DNA from: Promethearchaeota archaeon
Lineage (GTDB): Archaea; Asgardarchaeota; Lokiarchaeia; Sigynarchaeales; SOKP01
Length of the DNA: 24,878 nt
Direction: 5' to 3'
Assembly (NCBI GenBank): GCA_030668025.1
Contig: DAOUUT010000015.1
Coordinates: 1-24,878 of the forward strand
In this document: positions 16,407 to 23,194 of the stretch, piece by piece
Numbering within the stretch: the first letter of the stretch is position 1
How the letters are laid out: every line of letters starts with the position of its first letter
Made by a program: the position numbers and the translations under genes
The notes under the pieces: generated by a model
What the model saw: only the letters and a program-made list of their open reading frames with translations
Database searches by the model: none
Told to the model about the DNA's origin: nothing

Positions 16407-17628
16407 TTTTCATTAACCTCCATTTGTTTATATCTTTTACATTTCTTCCTAGTTTATATTTATCTGGTCTAGTTTTGTTGTAAAACTCTAATAATAGCTT
16501 AGAGCCGTGTTTTTTGTATAAATTGCACGAAATGTGTGCTAAAGTGAGCGAAACTGAATGACCTTTACCAAGCATCATTTCTAAACATATAATTTTGTGA
16601 GCTATAGAGGGACTCAGAGCCGGAGAATATCCCACCCTCACCCAAGTGGAAGGAAAATAAACCCAAGAACTATCAATCAATTCTTTATAACCCCAAGATA
16701 AGTAATGAAATTTCAAACCATCCCAATTATTATTATATTCTGCAGGTTTAACATTAAATACAGGAGTAGGTCGTGCAATATCTCCTAGCCAATCCTCTAA
16801 CAAATCATAATCAGTGAAATACTTTTCTTCCATCTTATTTCGTAACTTAACAAGAGCTGGCAATTTGATTGTCTTATCTTTAGAAATATTTCTTATTAAA
16901 TCTATTAGTGCCTTAGCTCTCGTATCTATGGAATTGATAGCATTATCTAACTCAGAAATTAAGTCGTCACTAACTACTTTTAACGTACTTCGCTGAGAAA
17001 CGAAGATAACTGGAAGTTCGTGATTCTTAATATCATCAAAACATTTCTGCAGGTTGGATAATAAGAATTCTCGATTTTTTCTATCTAGATGTGGTAATGC
17101 TTTAATGAAGGAGAAAATTACAGGAAGGTCTAGGATACCTACAGCAACCTTTTCTGGAAATTCTTCCCATACCATAGGTTTATTTTCTTGCCATTGACAT
17201 CCTTGCTTATTTATAGGACAATCTTTACAGTTATATTTTTTTAATTTTCTCGCAAGCATTAAACATATTACACTTTTAACTTCTAATATTGTTCTCACGC
17301 TTGACTTATCCAACAGTTCTCTAGCCTCATAAACTATTCTCTGGTCATATTTGATCGTATGAGTTCGCATATTTTGAATACCCCATACCACATCACTAAT
17401 ACTTACTTGCGTAGGAGATTCCGCATCATCTGAAATCCGTGTAGTTGTGCCATCAACACCTATAAAACAGAACTTTTCCGTTAATTCATTCAAATCTTCA
17501 TTGTTTAATAGATTTCGCTCTGTTGATCCAAGTGCGATGTTACCATTTAATTCAAAATATGGAATTTCAAGAATGTCGCAAATTTCTTGTACTTTTTCTT
17601 TTGCGAAAGTTAAATCACTTAGTACCAT
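16399..17628 (-). CDS. NurA-like nuclease with a cysteine cluster
   Basis: This is the first gene of the operon (409 aa). NurA nucleases degrade DNA threaded by HerA. The N-terminal FIGVDGTTTRI (D59) fits the metal-binding aspartate strand, AVGILDLPV (D167) the second acidic strand, and RVGYSPALSPSIAHK near residue 335 the C-terminal motif usually reading like GYP-L-AH in NurA. Overlap with the HerA-like gene supports pairing. Unusually, KKYNCKDCPINKQGC (C134, C137, C144) forms a compact cysteine cluster with C122 nearby, which could bind zinc or an iron-sulfur cluster; this is inference. A TATA/BRE pair about 25-35 nt upstream of the ATG, with no obvious Shine-Dalgarno, suggests a leaderless or very short-leader mRNA. 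The family call is moderate because NurA sequences diverge widely. Confidence 0.65.
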   Translation of the reverse strand: MVLSDLTFAKEKVQEICDILEIPYFELNGNIALGSTERNLLNNEDLNELTEKFCFIGVDGTTTRISDDAESPTQVSISDVVWGIQNMRTHTIKYDQRIVYEARELLDKSSVRTILEVKSVICLMLARKLKKYNCKDCPINKQGCQWQENKPMVWEEFPEKVAVGILDLPVIFSFIKALPHLDRKNREFLLSNLQKCFDDIKNHELPVIFVSQRSTLKVVSDDLISELDNAINSIDTRAKALIDLIRNISKDKTIKLPALVKLRNKMEEKYFTDYDLLEDWLGDIARPTPVFNVKPAEYNNNWDGLKFHYLSWGYKELIDSSWVYFPSTWVRVGYSPALSPSIAHKIICLEMMLGKGHSVSLTLAHISCNLYKKHGSKLLLEFYNKTRPDKYKLGRNVKDINKWRLMKND

Positions 17629-17651
17629 AATTAACTAAGATCAAAATTAGG

Positions 17652-17666
17652 TTTATAAATGTTTCG
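17652..17666 (-). promoter_or_regulatory. Archaeal BRE-TATA promoter of the nine-gene operon
   Basis: Read on the minus strand, CGAAAC (17661-17666, BRE-like) is followed by ATTTATAAAC (TATA at 17652-17659). The TATA centre is about 28 nt before the ATG at 17628, so transcription should begin at or just before the start codon. No ribosome-binding site is seen between them, which agrees with leaderless translation of the first gene, whereas the downstream genes mostly have clear Shine-Dalgarno sequences. Confidence 0.6.
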
Positions 17667-17782
17667 TATAACCTAAATGGTTTATGAAAAAAGAATATAA
17701 CCCGAGAATTACTTGAATTTAACATCATTCATATAGATCTATTTAATTTTTGAGAGCTTAATGGATGGATTTTCCTCCTAAA

Positions 17783-17947
17783 TCACAAATTAGGTTGAAG
17801 AAATAAAACTTTACACTCTGGATTGTTGTATTTGTAAGATTCGCAAAAACTCTTTTCGCGCTCTACGGCTAATCTTATGTTGAATCCAACCATCTCAAAT
17901 CCGTGCGATAATCCTCCAGCTCCGCTAAACAAATCGATAAGAATTCT
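17783..17947 (-). pseudogene. N-terminal remnant of a C5-cytosine DNA methyltransferase
   Basis: The 345-base stretch between the NurA-like gene and the DUF998 gene contains this fragment besides the operon promoter. On the minus strand it reads RILI then DLFSGAGGLSHGFEMVGF, which is motif I of Dcm-type cytosine-5 methyltransferases, followed by LAVEREKSFCESYKYNNPEC, corresponding to the motif II region. A stop codon lies immediately before it (17948-17950) and another ends it (17783-17785), so only 54 codons remain. No catalytic PC motif or target-recognition domain is present. It is a decayed restriction-modification or solitary methyltransferase gene. I see nothing else recognisable in 17667-17782. 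Confidence 0.75.
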
Positions 17948-17973
17948 TTAATCACCTTTTAAAATCTAAAACG

Positions 17974-18648
17974 CTACTTTCTAAAGACGTAGCAATCTAA
18001 AACCAATATAAACGCTATAACCGAGTAGTAAAAAAGCCACTCTAATATGGGAGTCGCGACGAGGCAATATAAAACGAGTAAAATTAGCGGAACTACCAAC
18101 CCATAGGCACCTAATTTCTTTAAGTTGCATTTATGAGATAAAACTATGTTCAAGGAAAAAAAGAATATCGAAATCGATATGCCTGCAAAAGCGAAAAAAG
18201 CCGAAATCCCGTGGTAAATTTGGTTGGGACCTGCTCGATCCAAGCTAAAAATTCCCACGAAAACTAGTCCGAGGTTGCCGGCAACGCCCGATACTAACCC
18301 AACCTTCGCGAACAGTAAAGAATGCTTAGAGTTTTTGTACCGAACTTTTAGTTTCTTGCTAAAACTAACGGTTACCGGCACGCTTATTAATCCCGCGAAC
18401 ACGCAAAAAGCGTCGTGCAACCAAGAAAAAGGAAACACAGCTTCGCGCCCAAGGTCGCTGATGTAGTGCGTTAAAACGCTGTAACCGAAAAAGGAGGCCG
18501 TTATAATGCTAGTAAAAAGGTATAACGCGTAAAAAAAGCTTCCGTACAACAAGAATTTATTCAAGTGGCGGAAAATAAGCTCTATTAAATGCTTTTTTGT
18601 TTTTAGTCCGAAATTTATTTCAGGTTCTAATTTTTGCTCGGTTATCAC
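17974..18648 (-). CDS. DUF998 family membrane protein
   Basis: The 224-aa protein has about six hydrophobic segments (near residues 33-53, 77-97, 115-135, 147-167, 178-198 and 200-220). It contains YSVLTHYISDLGREAVFPFS, the family signature of DUF998 proteins, which are integral membrane proteins of unknown activity frequent in archaea. The start is GTG, preceded by AGGTTAG at about 9 nt. It lies downstream of the TPR gene on the same strand (78 nt apart). The coding sequence uses clearly more CG dinucleotides than the defence operon, suggesting resident chromosomal DNA. Not obviously connected to defence. Confidence 0.8.
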   Translation of the reverse strand: MITEQKLEPEINFGLKTKKHLIELIFRHLNKFLLYGSFFYALYLFTSIITASFFGYSVLTHYISDLGREAVFPFSWLHDAFCVFAGLISVPVTVSFSKKLKVRYKNSKHSLLFAKVGLVSGVAGNLGLVFVGIFSLDRAGPNQIYHGISAFFAFAGISISIFFFSLNIVLSHKCNLKKLGAYGLVVPLILLVLYCLVATPILEWLFYYSVIAFILVLDCYVFRK

Positions 18649-18726
18649 GCTTTCTAACCTGTTAATTTGAATAAAATCTAATTCAATAAAACAAGTCTCG
18701 AATATATAAATAAAAAAATTAAATTG

Positions 18727-19608
18727 TTAAGTATAATACCATTTTGTCGCATCTTTTGGTTTTTTCAATTCAGATCTACCTGACTCAGCTAATTGTTCCT
18801 CTTTTTTCTCGCAATAGTCGGCTTTTTCGTACTCCTCAGTGCCGTAGTAAGCAAACTTTAAATTGTGCCATACCGTTCCGCTTTTATCGTCGATTTGAAT
18901 TGCCCGTTTATAACTCTCGATCGCTTTTTTATAATCCTGTTGCCTCCCGTATTCAAGACCTAAGTTGTTCCACACGGAATCGTTGTGAGGGTTGACATCC
19001 AGAGCAATTCTGTAAGTTTCGATTGCTTTATCGCTCATTCCGAGATTTTGATACGCGTGTCCGAGCATAAACCAAACAAAATCGTCGTTATGATTTAATT
19101 CTGAAGCCTTTTTTAGGTATTCTAAAGCCTTTTTAGATTGTCCTTGATTCTTATAAAACATCCCCACATCAAAGTTAATAGTTGCGTCCTGATCGTCTAA
19201 TTCCAGCGCCTTTTTAAAAAGCGACTCCGCCTTAGAGTAATGCCCGCTTCTTAAATGACAAAACGCCAATAAGTTCCAATTAGAAGCGCTTTCTGGATCG
19301 ATTTCTGCGATCCTCTCCAAATATGGAATGCTTTCCTCAAAACATTTGTACTCAAAGAGAATAGAGGAGATGTCCTGCAAAAACTGAAAGTTATTCGGTT
19401 CAAGTTTTAGAGCTTCTTCGAAACATGTAATCGCCTGTTTAGGCTGCTTAATTCGATTATAGATAAATCCTTTTTTTGCCCATTCTTCTGCGTTTTTAGG
19501 GGTTAAACTCAAAACTTTGTCGTATATGTCGTCTCTCTCGCCAGAGTAGTTTTCTTGGTCCAAGCATTTAATTAACTTGTGATGTAATTCGGTTATCGAT
19601 TCGCTCAT
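18727..19608 (-). CDS. Tetratricopeptide-repeat protein
   Basis: This 293-aa soluble protein consists of seven consecutive 34-residue TPR units from about residue 36 to 273. Each has the W/L-G/A-Y-A-P pattern, for example VWFMLGHAYQNLGMSDKAIE and VWNNLGLEYGRQQDYKKAIE. TPR superhelices bind protein partners; no catalytic domain is attached. A short N-terminal helical cap and a charged C-terminal tail (ELKKPKDATKWYY) flank the repeats. AAGGT lies just before the ATG, and a TATA-like CTTTTAAATAG is at 19681-19690, which would give a leader of about 50 nt. Base composition matches the neighbouring DUF998 gene. The partner is unknown. Confidence 0.9.
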   Translation of the reverse strand: MSESITELHHKLIKCLDQENYSGERDDIYDKVLSLTPKNAEEWAKKGFIYNRIKQPKQAITCFEEALKLEPNNFQFLQDISSILFEYKCFEESIPYLERIAEIDPESASNWNLLAFCHLRSGHYSKAESLFKKALELDDQDATINFDVGMFYKNQGQSKKALEYLKKASELNHNDDFVWFMLGHAYQNLGMSDKAIETYRIALDVNPHNDSVWNNLGLEYGRQQDYKKAIESYKRAIQIDDKSGTVWHNLKFAYYGTEEYEKADYCEKKEEQLAESGRSELKKPKDATKWYYT

Positions 19609-19718
19609 TTAAATTACCTTACTTTTTGATTTTTCTTTAATCATTACTTCTTTTTGAAATTAATGCTTTCTAGAGCTAAATCTATTTAAAAGAAAATTTC
19701 AGATTTCAGGTAGTCAAA

Positions 19719-20525
19719 TTAATTCTTATTATATCCAAATTCTCTAGTAAGAAGAACGTTTTTCCAATGATTCTCTCTTTTAATAATAAAATCTTTATTA
19801 GTCGGTTTAGAGTGGACTTCTAAGATCGAAAAATTAAAATTGGAGGTATGATCAAACCCTTCATCTTCTAAAAGTTTTTTTAATTTAATGTTACCGCCGG
19901 TCCCCTTAGCGATGTATTCGCCCCAGCGATTCCAAAACGCGTGCTCTCCATAAGCAGCCCCTACGTATAACTTGCCCTTACTACGATCTGATATCAAGTA
20001 TACGCCTTGAACGTTCGAAAGCGCTGATTTCCACGATTTCTCTTCGTTTTCTATGATATATTTTAGCTCTGAGAAGCTAATATTCACTCTTTCAAAACCA
20101 GGAAATTCTTCAATCTTAATTCTATCCCGAAGAATCTCAACAAACTTCAAATCTTTATAAACCGTTTCTAAATAGGGATAGGATTTTCTAAATTCTTTGT
20201 TATAAGCTATTATTAGACGACCAATAAGATCTTCGTGAACTTTTAGTAGTTTTGTATTATATCGAACACGATCCTTAATTTTTTTACGTGAAATAACTTC
20301 GTATATTCCAGCAAACATCCATTCGCTTTTTTTATAATAAATTAAGGAAAATATATACGTTCTATTAAAGTTCTCCTGCTTCTGGTTTTCCTGACCTTCT
20401 TTAAATTCGTTCCTAACAAAAGCTTTCAGAGGCGCATCGTTATCGCGGTTCCTTCCCCCTATTGCAAAATGGGCTTTATAATCTTCCTCTTTTATAACAC
20501 CAAATAAGTCTTTTATTTCAACCAT
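19719..20525 (-). CDS. GIY-YIG nuclease domain protein
   Basis: The C-terminal 100 residues hold a GIY-YIG fold: GVYLIS (174-179), KLYVGAAYG (185-193), an arginine in FWNRWGEY (R200) and a glutamate in IKRENHWKN (E251), the residues expected for metal-dependent DNA cleavage. The N-terminal 165 residues (with SEWMFAGIYEVIS) are a separate mixed domain, perhaps for target recognition. An ATG at 20564 would add 13 residues, but it overlaps the apparent TATA box, so I prefer the ATG at 20525 (268 aa) with a leaderless transcript. It lies downstream of the DUF3883 gene but with its own promoter and a terminator between. A stand-alone restriction-like or phage-defence nuclease is plausible; a repair role is possible. 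Confidence 0.75.
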   Translation of the reverse strand: MVEIKDLFGVIKEEDYKAHFAIGGRNRDNDAPLKAFVRNEFKEGQENQKQENFNRTYIFSLIYYKKSEWMFAGIYEVISRKKIKDRVRYNTKLLKVHEDLIGRLIIAYNKEFRKSYPYLETVYKDLKFVEILRDRIKIEEFPGFERVNISFSELKYIIENEEKSWKSALSNVQGVYLISDRSKGKLYVGAAYGEHAFWNRWGEYIAKGTGGNIKLKKLLEDEGFDHTSNFNFSILEVHSKPTNKDFIIKRENHWKNVLLTREFGYNKN

Positions 20526-20551
20526 TTTTACGAATTTGAAACATATTTTAT

Positions 20552-20561
20552 TTGTATAAAT
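20552..20561 (-). promoter_or_regulatory. TATA box of the GIY-YIG nuclease gene
   Basis: On the minus strand ATTTATACAA is centred about 31 nt before the ATG at 20525, the normal archaeal distance for a leaderless or short-leader message. It lies inside the coding sequence if the upstream ATG at 20564 were used, which decides against that start. Confidence 0.5.
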
Positions 20562-20612
20562 CATATAATAAGGTTTTAAAAATTTCTAGTTTCAAAATAA
20601 AATTAATAATTA

Positions 20613-20637
20613 ATAAAAAAAAAGAGATATAAAAAAA
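20613..20637 (-). terminator. T-tract terminator after the DUF3883 gene
   Basis: In the minus-strand reading direction, T7 (20631-20637) and then T9 (20615-20623) follow the stop codon of the DUF3883 gene by about 40-60 nt. Runs of T without a hairpin are typical archaeal terminators. It separates this gene from the GIY-YIG gene promoter. Confidence 0.5.
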
Positions 20638-20674
20638 TATAAATAACAGAACGATAACTTTTACTTAATGGCAA

Positions 20675-22237
20675 TTAATCGTAAATTAGATGCTTTGAAA
20701 CTATACGCAACCTATTTTCGTAATCTTGCTTAAAATTGTCGATTATTATTTTATAAGAATCTGGTCCAGCTCCAATATTTACTATAAGGTACAATTTATA
20801 ATTATTCGAATTATCCATGGCAAATTTAAATTCTTTTTCGCTCATAAAGAAGCTTCTTTGCTCGGTATGAGTGGTCTTAACTTCAATATATTCGTCTTCC
20901 CCGTTAGCATTTGACAAAAGAATGTCGTAAGGCAACCCGGCTTCTCTCTCCTCGTTGACCCAAAGAGGTTTAATGTCAGGGTAGTCAGGGTGGTCTTGAT
21001 ACATTTCTTTCAATCCTTCGTATATACGTTTCTCTCCTTCTCTTCCCAATTCGCGTATGCTTTTATTATACTTTTGAAAAGTTTTTTTGTCGAGGGAAAT
21101 ACTCTCTCCGATTTTCACATCAATGACCTCTAATATAAGGTCAGGTTCTAACTTTTTATAAAATTTTTTTATCGATTCTTTGTATGCTTTTATAAAACGT
21201 TCAATCTCTGAGAAATATAGGTGTTTATCTTTACGATCAGCTCTGTACTCTTGTATCTTTTCCAACTTCCATCTATTAAATGATACAATTCCAATAATGT
21301 CAGATTTTAGATGTGCGCTTAAATTGTTCAAAATGGTATTTTTCTTTGATTTTCCAAATTTTTCTTTATCGTATTGGATAAGATCGTCAATTTTTGCTTG
21401 TAAAATTTCAACTTCTTCATGAGTAATATTTTTTTTATACGGAAATTTCTTTAAATAATTCATCAAAGCAGGATATTCCTTACGAGCTCTTAACTCAGCT
21501 TTAATCTTCTCTACATAGGCAGAAATCAAATTAAACATGTTCTTCCCGCAGATTGGACATTGTTGGCCAAAGCATTTTTTAAAATGGTTCTTTAACACGA
21601 AATAATCCTTAAAAGTGGTTATATAAGCTTTGCTTTTTAAATCGCTCTGAATATCGTCAATAGTTCCTAAATGAGAATAGAACGTTATAACCTTTACTTT
21701 AGACTGGGCAACTTTCTCGTAATACTCTTCTGCTCTGATGTAAGAAATCAACTGTCCGTATTGATTGTCAATACTTTTCCAAAAGTTTACTTGAAGTAAA
21801 TTTTCTCCAATTAAATATTGTAATTCTCTATAGAATGGATTCTGATCTAAAGGATTAGTGAAATAATACAGATTCTTAGGTGAGAATAATTCTTTTTCGT
21901 AATGATAAATCAGTTCAAATCGAATTTTTCCACTGTTTACCAATTTAACTGCTTCCCTTTTTGCATCTTGAGCTAAGTAATAGATTTCTTTCTCTTTCTC
22001 GTATTGGATAATATCCGCATCAAGTAGACGTCGTATCATCCTTTCTACATTTACTTTTTTTTGCTTCTTTGGCACTTTTGAAACTCTAAACCAATTATAG
22101 AAGTCCTCAAATGAATATTGCCCTTTTTCAAACAGATCTTTAAGTAAATCAGTACCGTTATCTCGGAAATAAATAGTATATTTTCTAATCAATGATTGAC
22201 ACTTTTTTTTGCCAGCCTTTATCAAATAAATAAGCAA
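20675..22237 (-). CDS. DUF3883 (PD-(D/E)XK-like) protein with Cys cluster
   Basis: The C-terminal region (about 395-490) matches DUF3883: IRELGREGEKRIYEGL, then GLPYDILL (D438) and EYIEVKTT (E452, K454). These have the spacing of a PD-(D/E)XK nuclease core, so a nicking or cleaving role on DNA is likely but unproven. The N-terminus contains a winged-helix-like segment (about 35-90). A small cysteine motif CFGQQCPICGK (C222, C227, C230) in the middle may bind zinc, followed by a helical linker. DUF3883 domains recur in defence and restriction proteins. The start is uncertain: the frame opens at a TTG at 22237 with no clear ribosome-binding site, and the first ATG is in RMIRRLL (residue 67). 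A T-tract terminator follows it. Confidence 0.75.
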   Translation of the reverse strand: MLIYLIKAGKKKCQSLIRKYTIYFRDNGTDLLKDLFEKGQYSFEDFYNWFRVSKVPKKQKKVNVERMIRRLLDADIIQYEKEKEIYYLAQDAKREAVKLVNSGKIRFELIYHYEKELFSPKNLYYFTNPLDQNPFYRELQYLIGENLLQVNFWKSIDNQYGQLISYIRAEEYYEKVAQSKVKVITFYSHLGTIDDIQSDLKSKAYITTFKDYFVLKNHFKKCFGQQCPICGKNMFNLISAYVEKIKAELRARKEYPALMNYLKKFPYKKNITHEEVEILQAKIDDLIQYDKEKFGKSKKNTILNNLSAHLKSDIIGIVSFNRWKLEKIQEYRADRKDKHLYFSEIERFIKAYKESIKKFYKKLEPDLILEVIDVKIGESISLDKKTFQKYNKSIRELGREGEKRIYEGLKEMYQDHPDYPDIKPLWVNEEREAGLPYDILLSNANGEDEYIEVKTTHTEQRSFFMSEKEFKFAMDNSNNYKLYLIVNIGAGPDSYKIIIDNFKQDYENRLRIVSKHLIYD

Positions 22238-22292
22238 AAAGAAAATATGAAGCTTAACTTTTTCTAACGAATATTCGAATAAATCTAAAACT

Positions 22293-22301
22293 AAAAAAAA
22301 A
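22293..22301 (-). terminator. T9 tract after the 61-aa DUF1330-like gene
   Basis: On the minus strand CTTTC is followed by nine T and then TAGTTTTAG, starting 11 nt after the stop codon of the small gene. This is a plausible archaeal terminator and supports that gene being transcribed. Confidence 0.45.
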
Positions 22302-22312
22302 GAAAGTTAAAG

Positions 22313-22498
22313 TTAGAGGGTTCTAAAAGACTTGAAGTATTCGCAATCCCCTCCTTTTATTAAGGCGAGGCTCGTAATGTTCGAGTAGGCTGCTTTGTAA
22401 TCTTCGTCTTTTAACATCTCTATTACTTGCTCTTTCGAGTCGAATTTAACTATTATAAAAATTGAGTTTTTAGGAATTCTTTTCACGCTTCCTGGCAT
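22313..22498 (-). CDS. Small DUF1330-like protein, possibly N-terminally truncated
   Basis: The 61-aa frame reads SIFIIVKFDSKEQVIEMLKD and DEDYKAAYSNITSLALIKGG. This resembles the second half of DUF1330 proteins (a ferredoxin-like fold where a strand like VILEFPS precedes a helix and a Y-AA segment). Full-length members are about 95 aa, so the first strand and helix may have been lost or replaced. The ATG at 22498 has no strong ribosome-binding site. The gene is divergent from the twin-palindrome promoter at 22533-22580 and is followed by a T tract. It may be real, a fragment, or an overlapping chance frame. Confidence 0.4.
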   Translation of the reverse strand: MPGSVKRIPKNSIFIIVKFDSKEQVIEMLKDEDYKAAYSNITSLALIKGGDCEYFKSFRTL

Positions 22499-22532
22499 AA
22501 TTACTCTACTACCTATTTAAGTTTGTTTAACT

Positions 22533-22542
22533 TTGTCGACAA
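22533..22542. promoter_or_regulatory. Palindromic operator copy 1 (TTGTCGACAA)
   Basis: TTGTCGACAA is a perfect 10-bp palindrome, extended to 12 bp by flanking T and A. An identical copy lies at 22571-22580. The two centres are 38 bp apart with the TATA element between them, an arrangement expected of a dimeric repressor binding both sides of the promoter. Confidence 0.5.
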
Positions 22543-22555
22543 AAGCTATCAAAAG

Positions 22556-22565
22556 TATATAAAAG
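22556..22565 (+). promoter_or_regulatory. Strong TATA-box promoter facing the intron-interrupted locus
   Basis: CAAAAG followed by TATATAAAAG forms a good BRE-TATA element on the plus strand. Transcription would start about 25 nt downstream, near 22585-22590, just after operator copy 2. The first ATG (22590) opens only MSEYRT before a TGA, so the original product of this promoter is unclear. The other possible product is the frame at 22663 interrupted by the group II intron. Confidence 0.5.
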
Positions 22566-22570
22566 AAAAA

Positions 22571-22580
22571 TTGTCGACAA
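22571..22580. promoter_or_regulatory. Palindromic operator copy 2 (TTGTCGACAA)
   Basis: Second exact copy of the 10-bp palindrome, just upstream of the expected transcription start of the TATA promoter at 22556-22565. Bound protein here would block polymerase; together with copy 1 it brackets the TATA box. Confidence 0.5.
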
Positions 22581-22628
22581 GAAGTCTTATGTCCGAATAC
22601 AGGACTTGAAAATAAGAACATATGAAGG

Positions 22629-22643
22629 AGTTTTTCAAAAACT
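22629..22643. repeat. Inverted repeat AGTTTTT-C-AAAAACT
   Basis: A 7-bp perfect inverted repeat with a single central base, about 55 nt upstream of the intron. It is too tight to form an RNA hairpin with a proper loop unless inner pairs open, so a protein-binding site or a chance A/T repeat are the options. Confidence 0.25.
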
Positions 22644-22662
22644 GATATTGAGATGACCGATC

Positions 22663-22698
22663 ATGGCTACTTGCACATGCATTGTTGGTAACGACATT
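22663..22698 (+). other. Possible 5' exon coding frame interrupted by the group II intron
   Basis: An ATG at 22663 opens MATCTCIVGNDI up to the proposed splice site and would continue with serine in the 3' exon (TCGGC). Only 12 codons can be seen before the intron and the downstream exon leaves the window, so whether a real gene was hit cannot be settled here. No strong ribosome-binding site is present. Confidence 0.2.
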
Positions 22699-23194
22699 GT
22701 GTGAAGCTGCAAGAATAATGTACCTTCAGCACTTAGCTATAAGGTGGTCTGAGGGGCTAGTCAAGGAGCTTATGGGAAACGACAGTGAAGGTGCGATAAA
22801 CCTCGTTATTATAAATCGGCGAAATTTAGCTGATACGCCGAGACCAAAATGGTGAGTTGCTAGGTAGGAATGGTTTTTTCTCATTCCTTTGTCATCCGTT
22901 GCGCAACCGGGGGACAGTACCTCCCTAATGGCTCTGCTGAAAGTCGGACATGGGGAACTTGGTAAACCCAATAAGCCCCATACACTTAGGTGGAATGGTA
23001 TCCCGACCGTGAGGAAGGGGGAAGGCTTAGTGGGCAGAGGATGCGGGAAAAAGCGAATGCTATGCTGTAATGGCGTGGATAGGGCTGTAGTAATGAACTA
23101 CAGAGATACCCAACCTGAAAGGGTGCTGACTTCCTATGCAGGTCTTAACGAAAGAAACTTATTGAGAAATCTTAACTGGAGGTGAAGTTAGACG

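Noticed and set aside
20526..20564. Upstream ATG of the GIY-YIG gene
   Set aside because: The likely TATA box lies within these codons and fits a leaderless start at 20525.
22889..23185. 98-aa plus-strand frame upstream of the intron reverse transcriptase
   Set aside because: It lies in the structured ribozyme domains of the group II intron; its open frame reflects RNA structure and GC content rather than coding.
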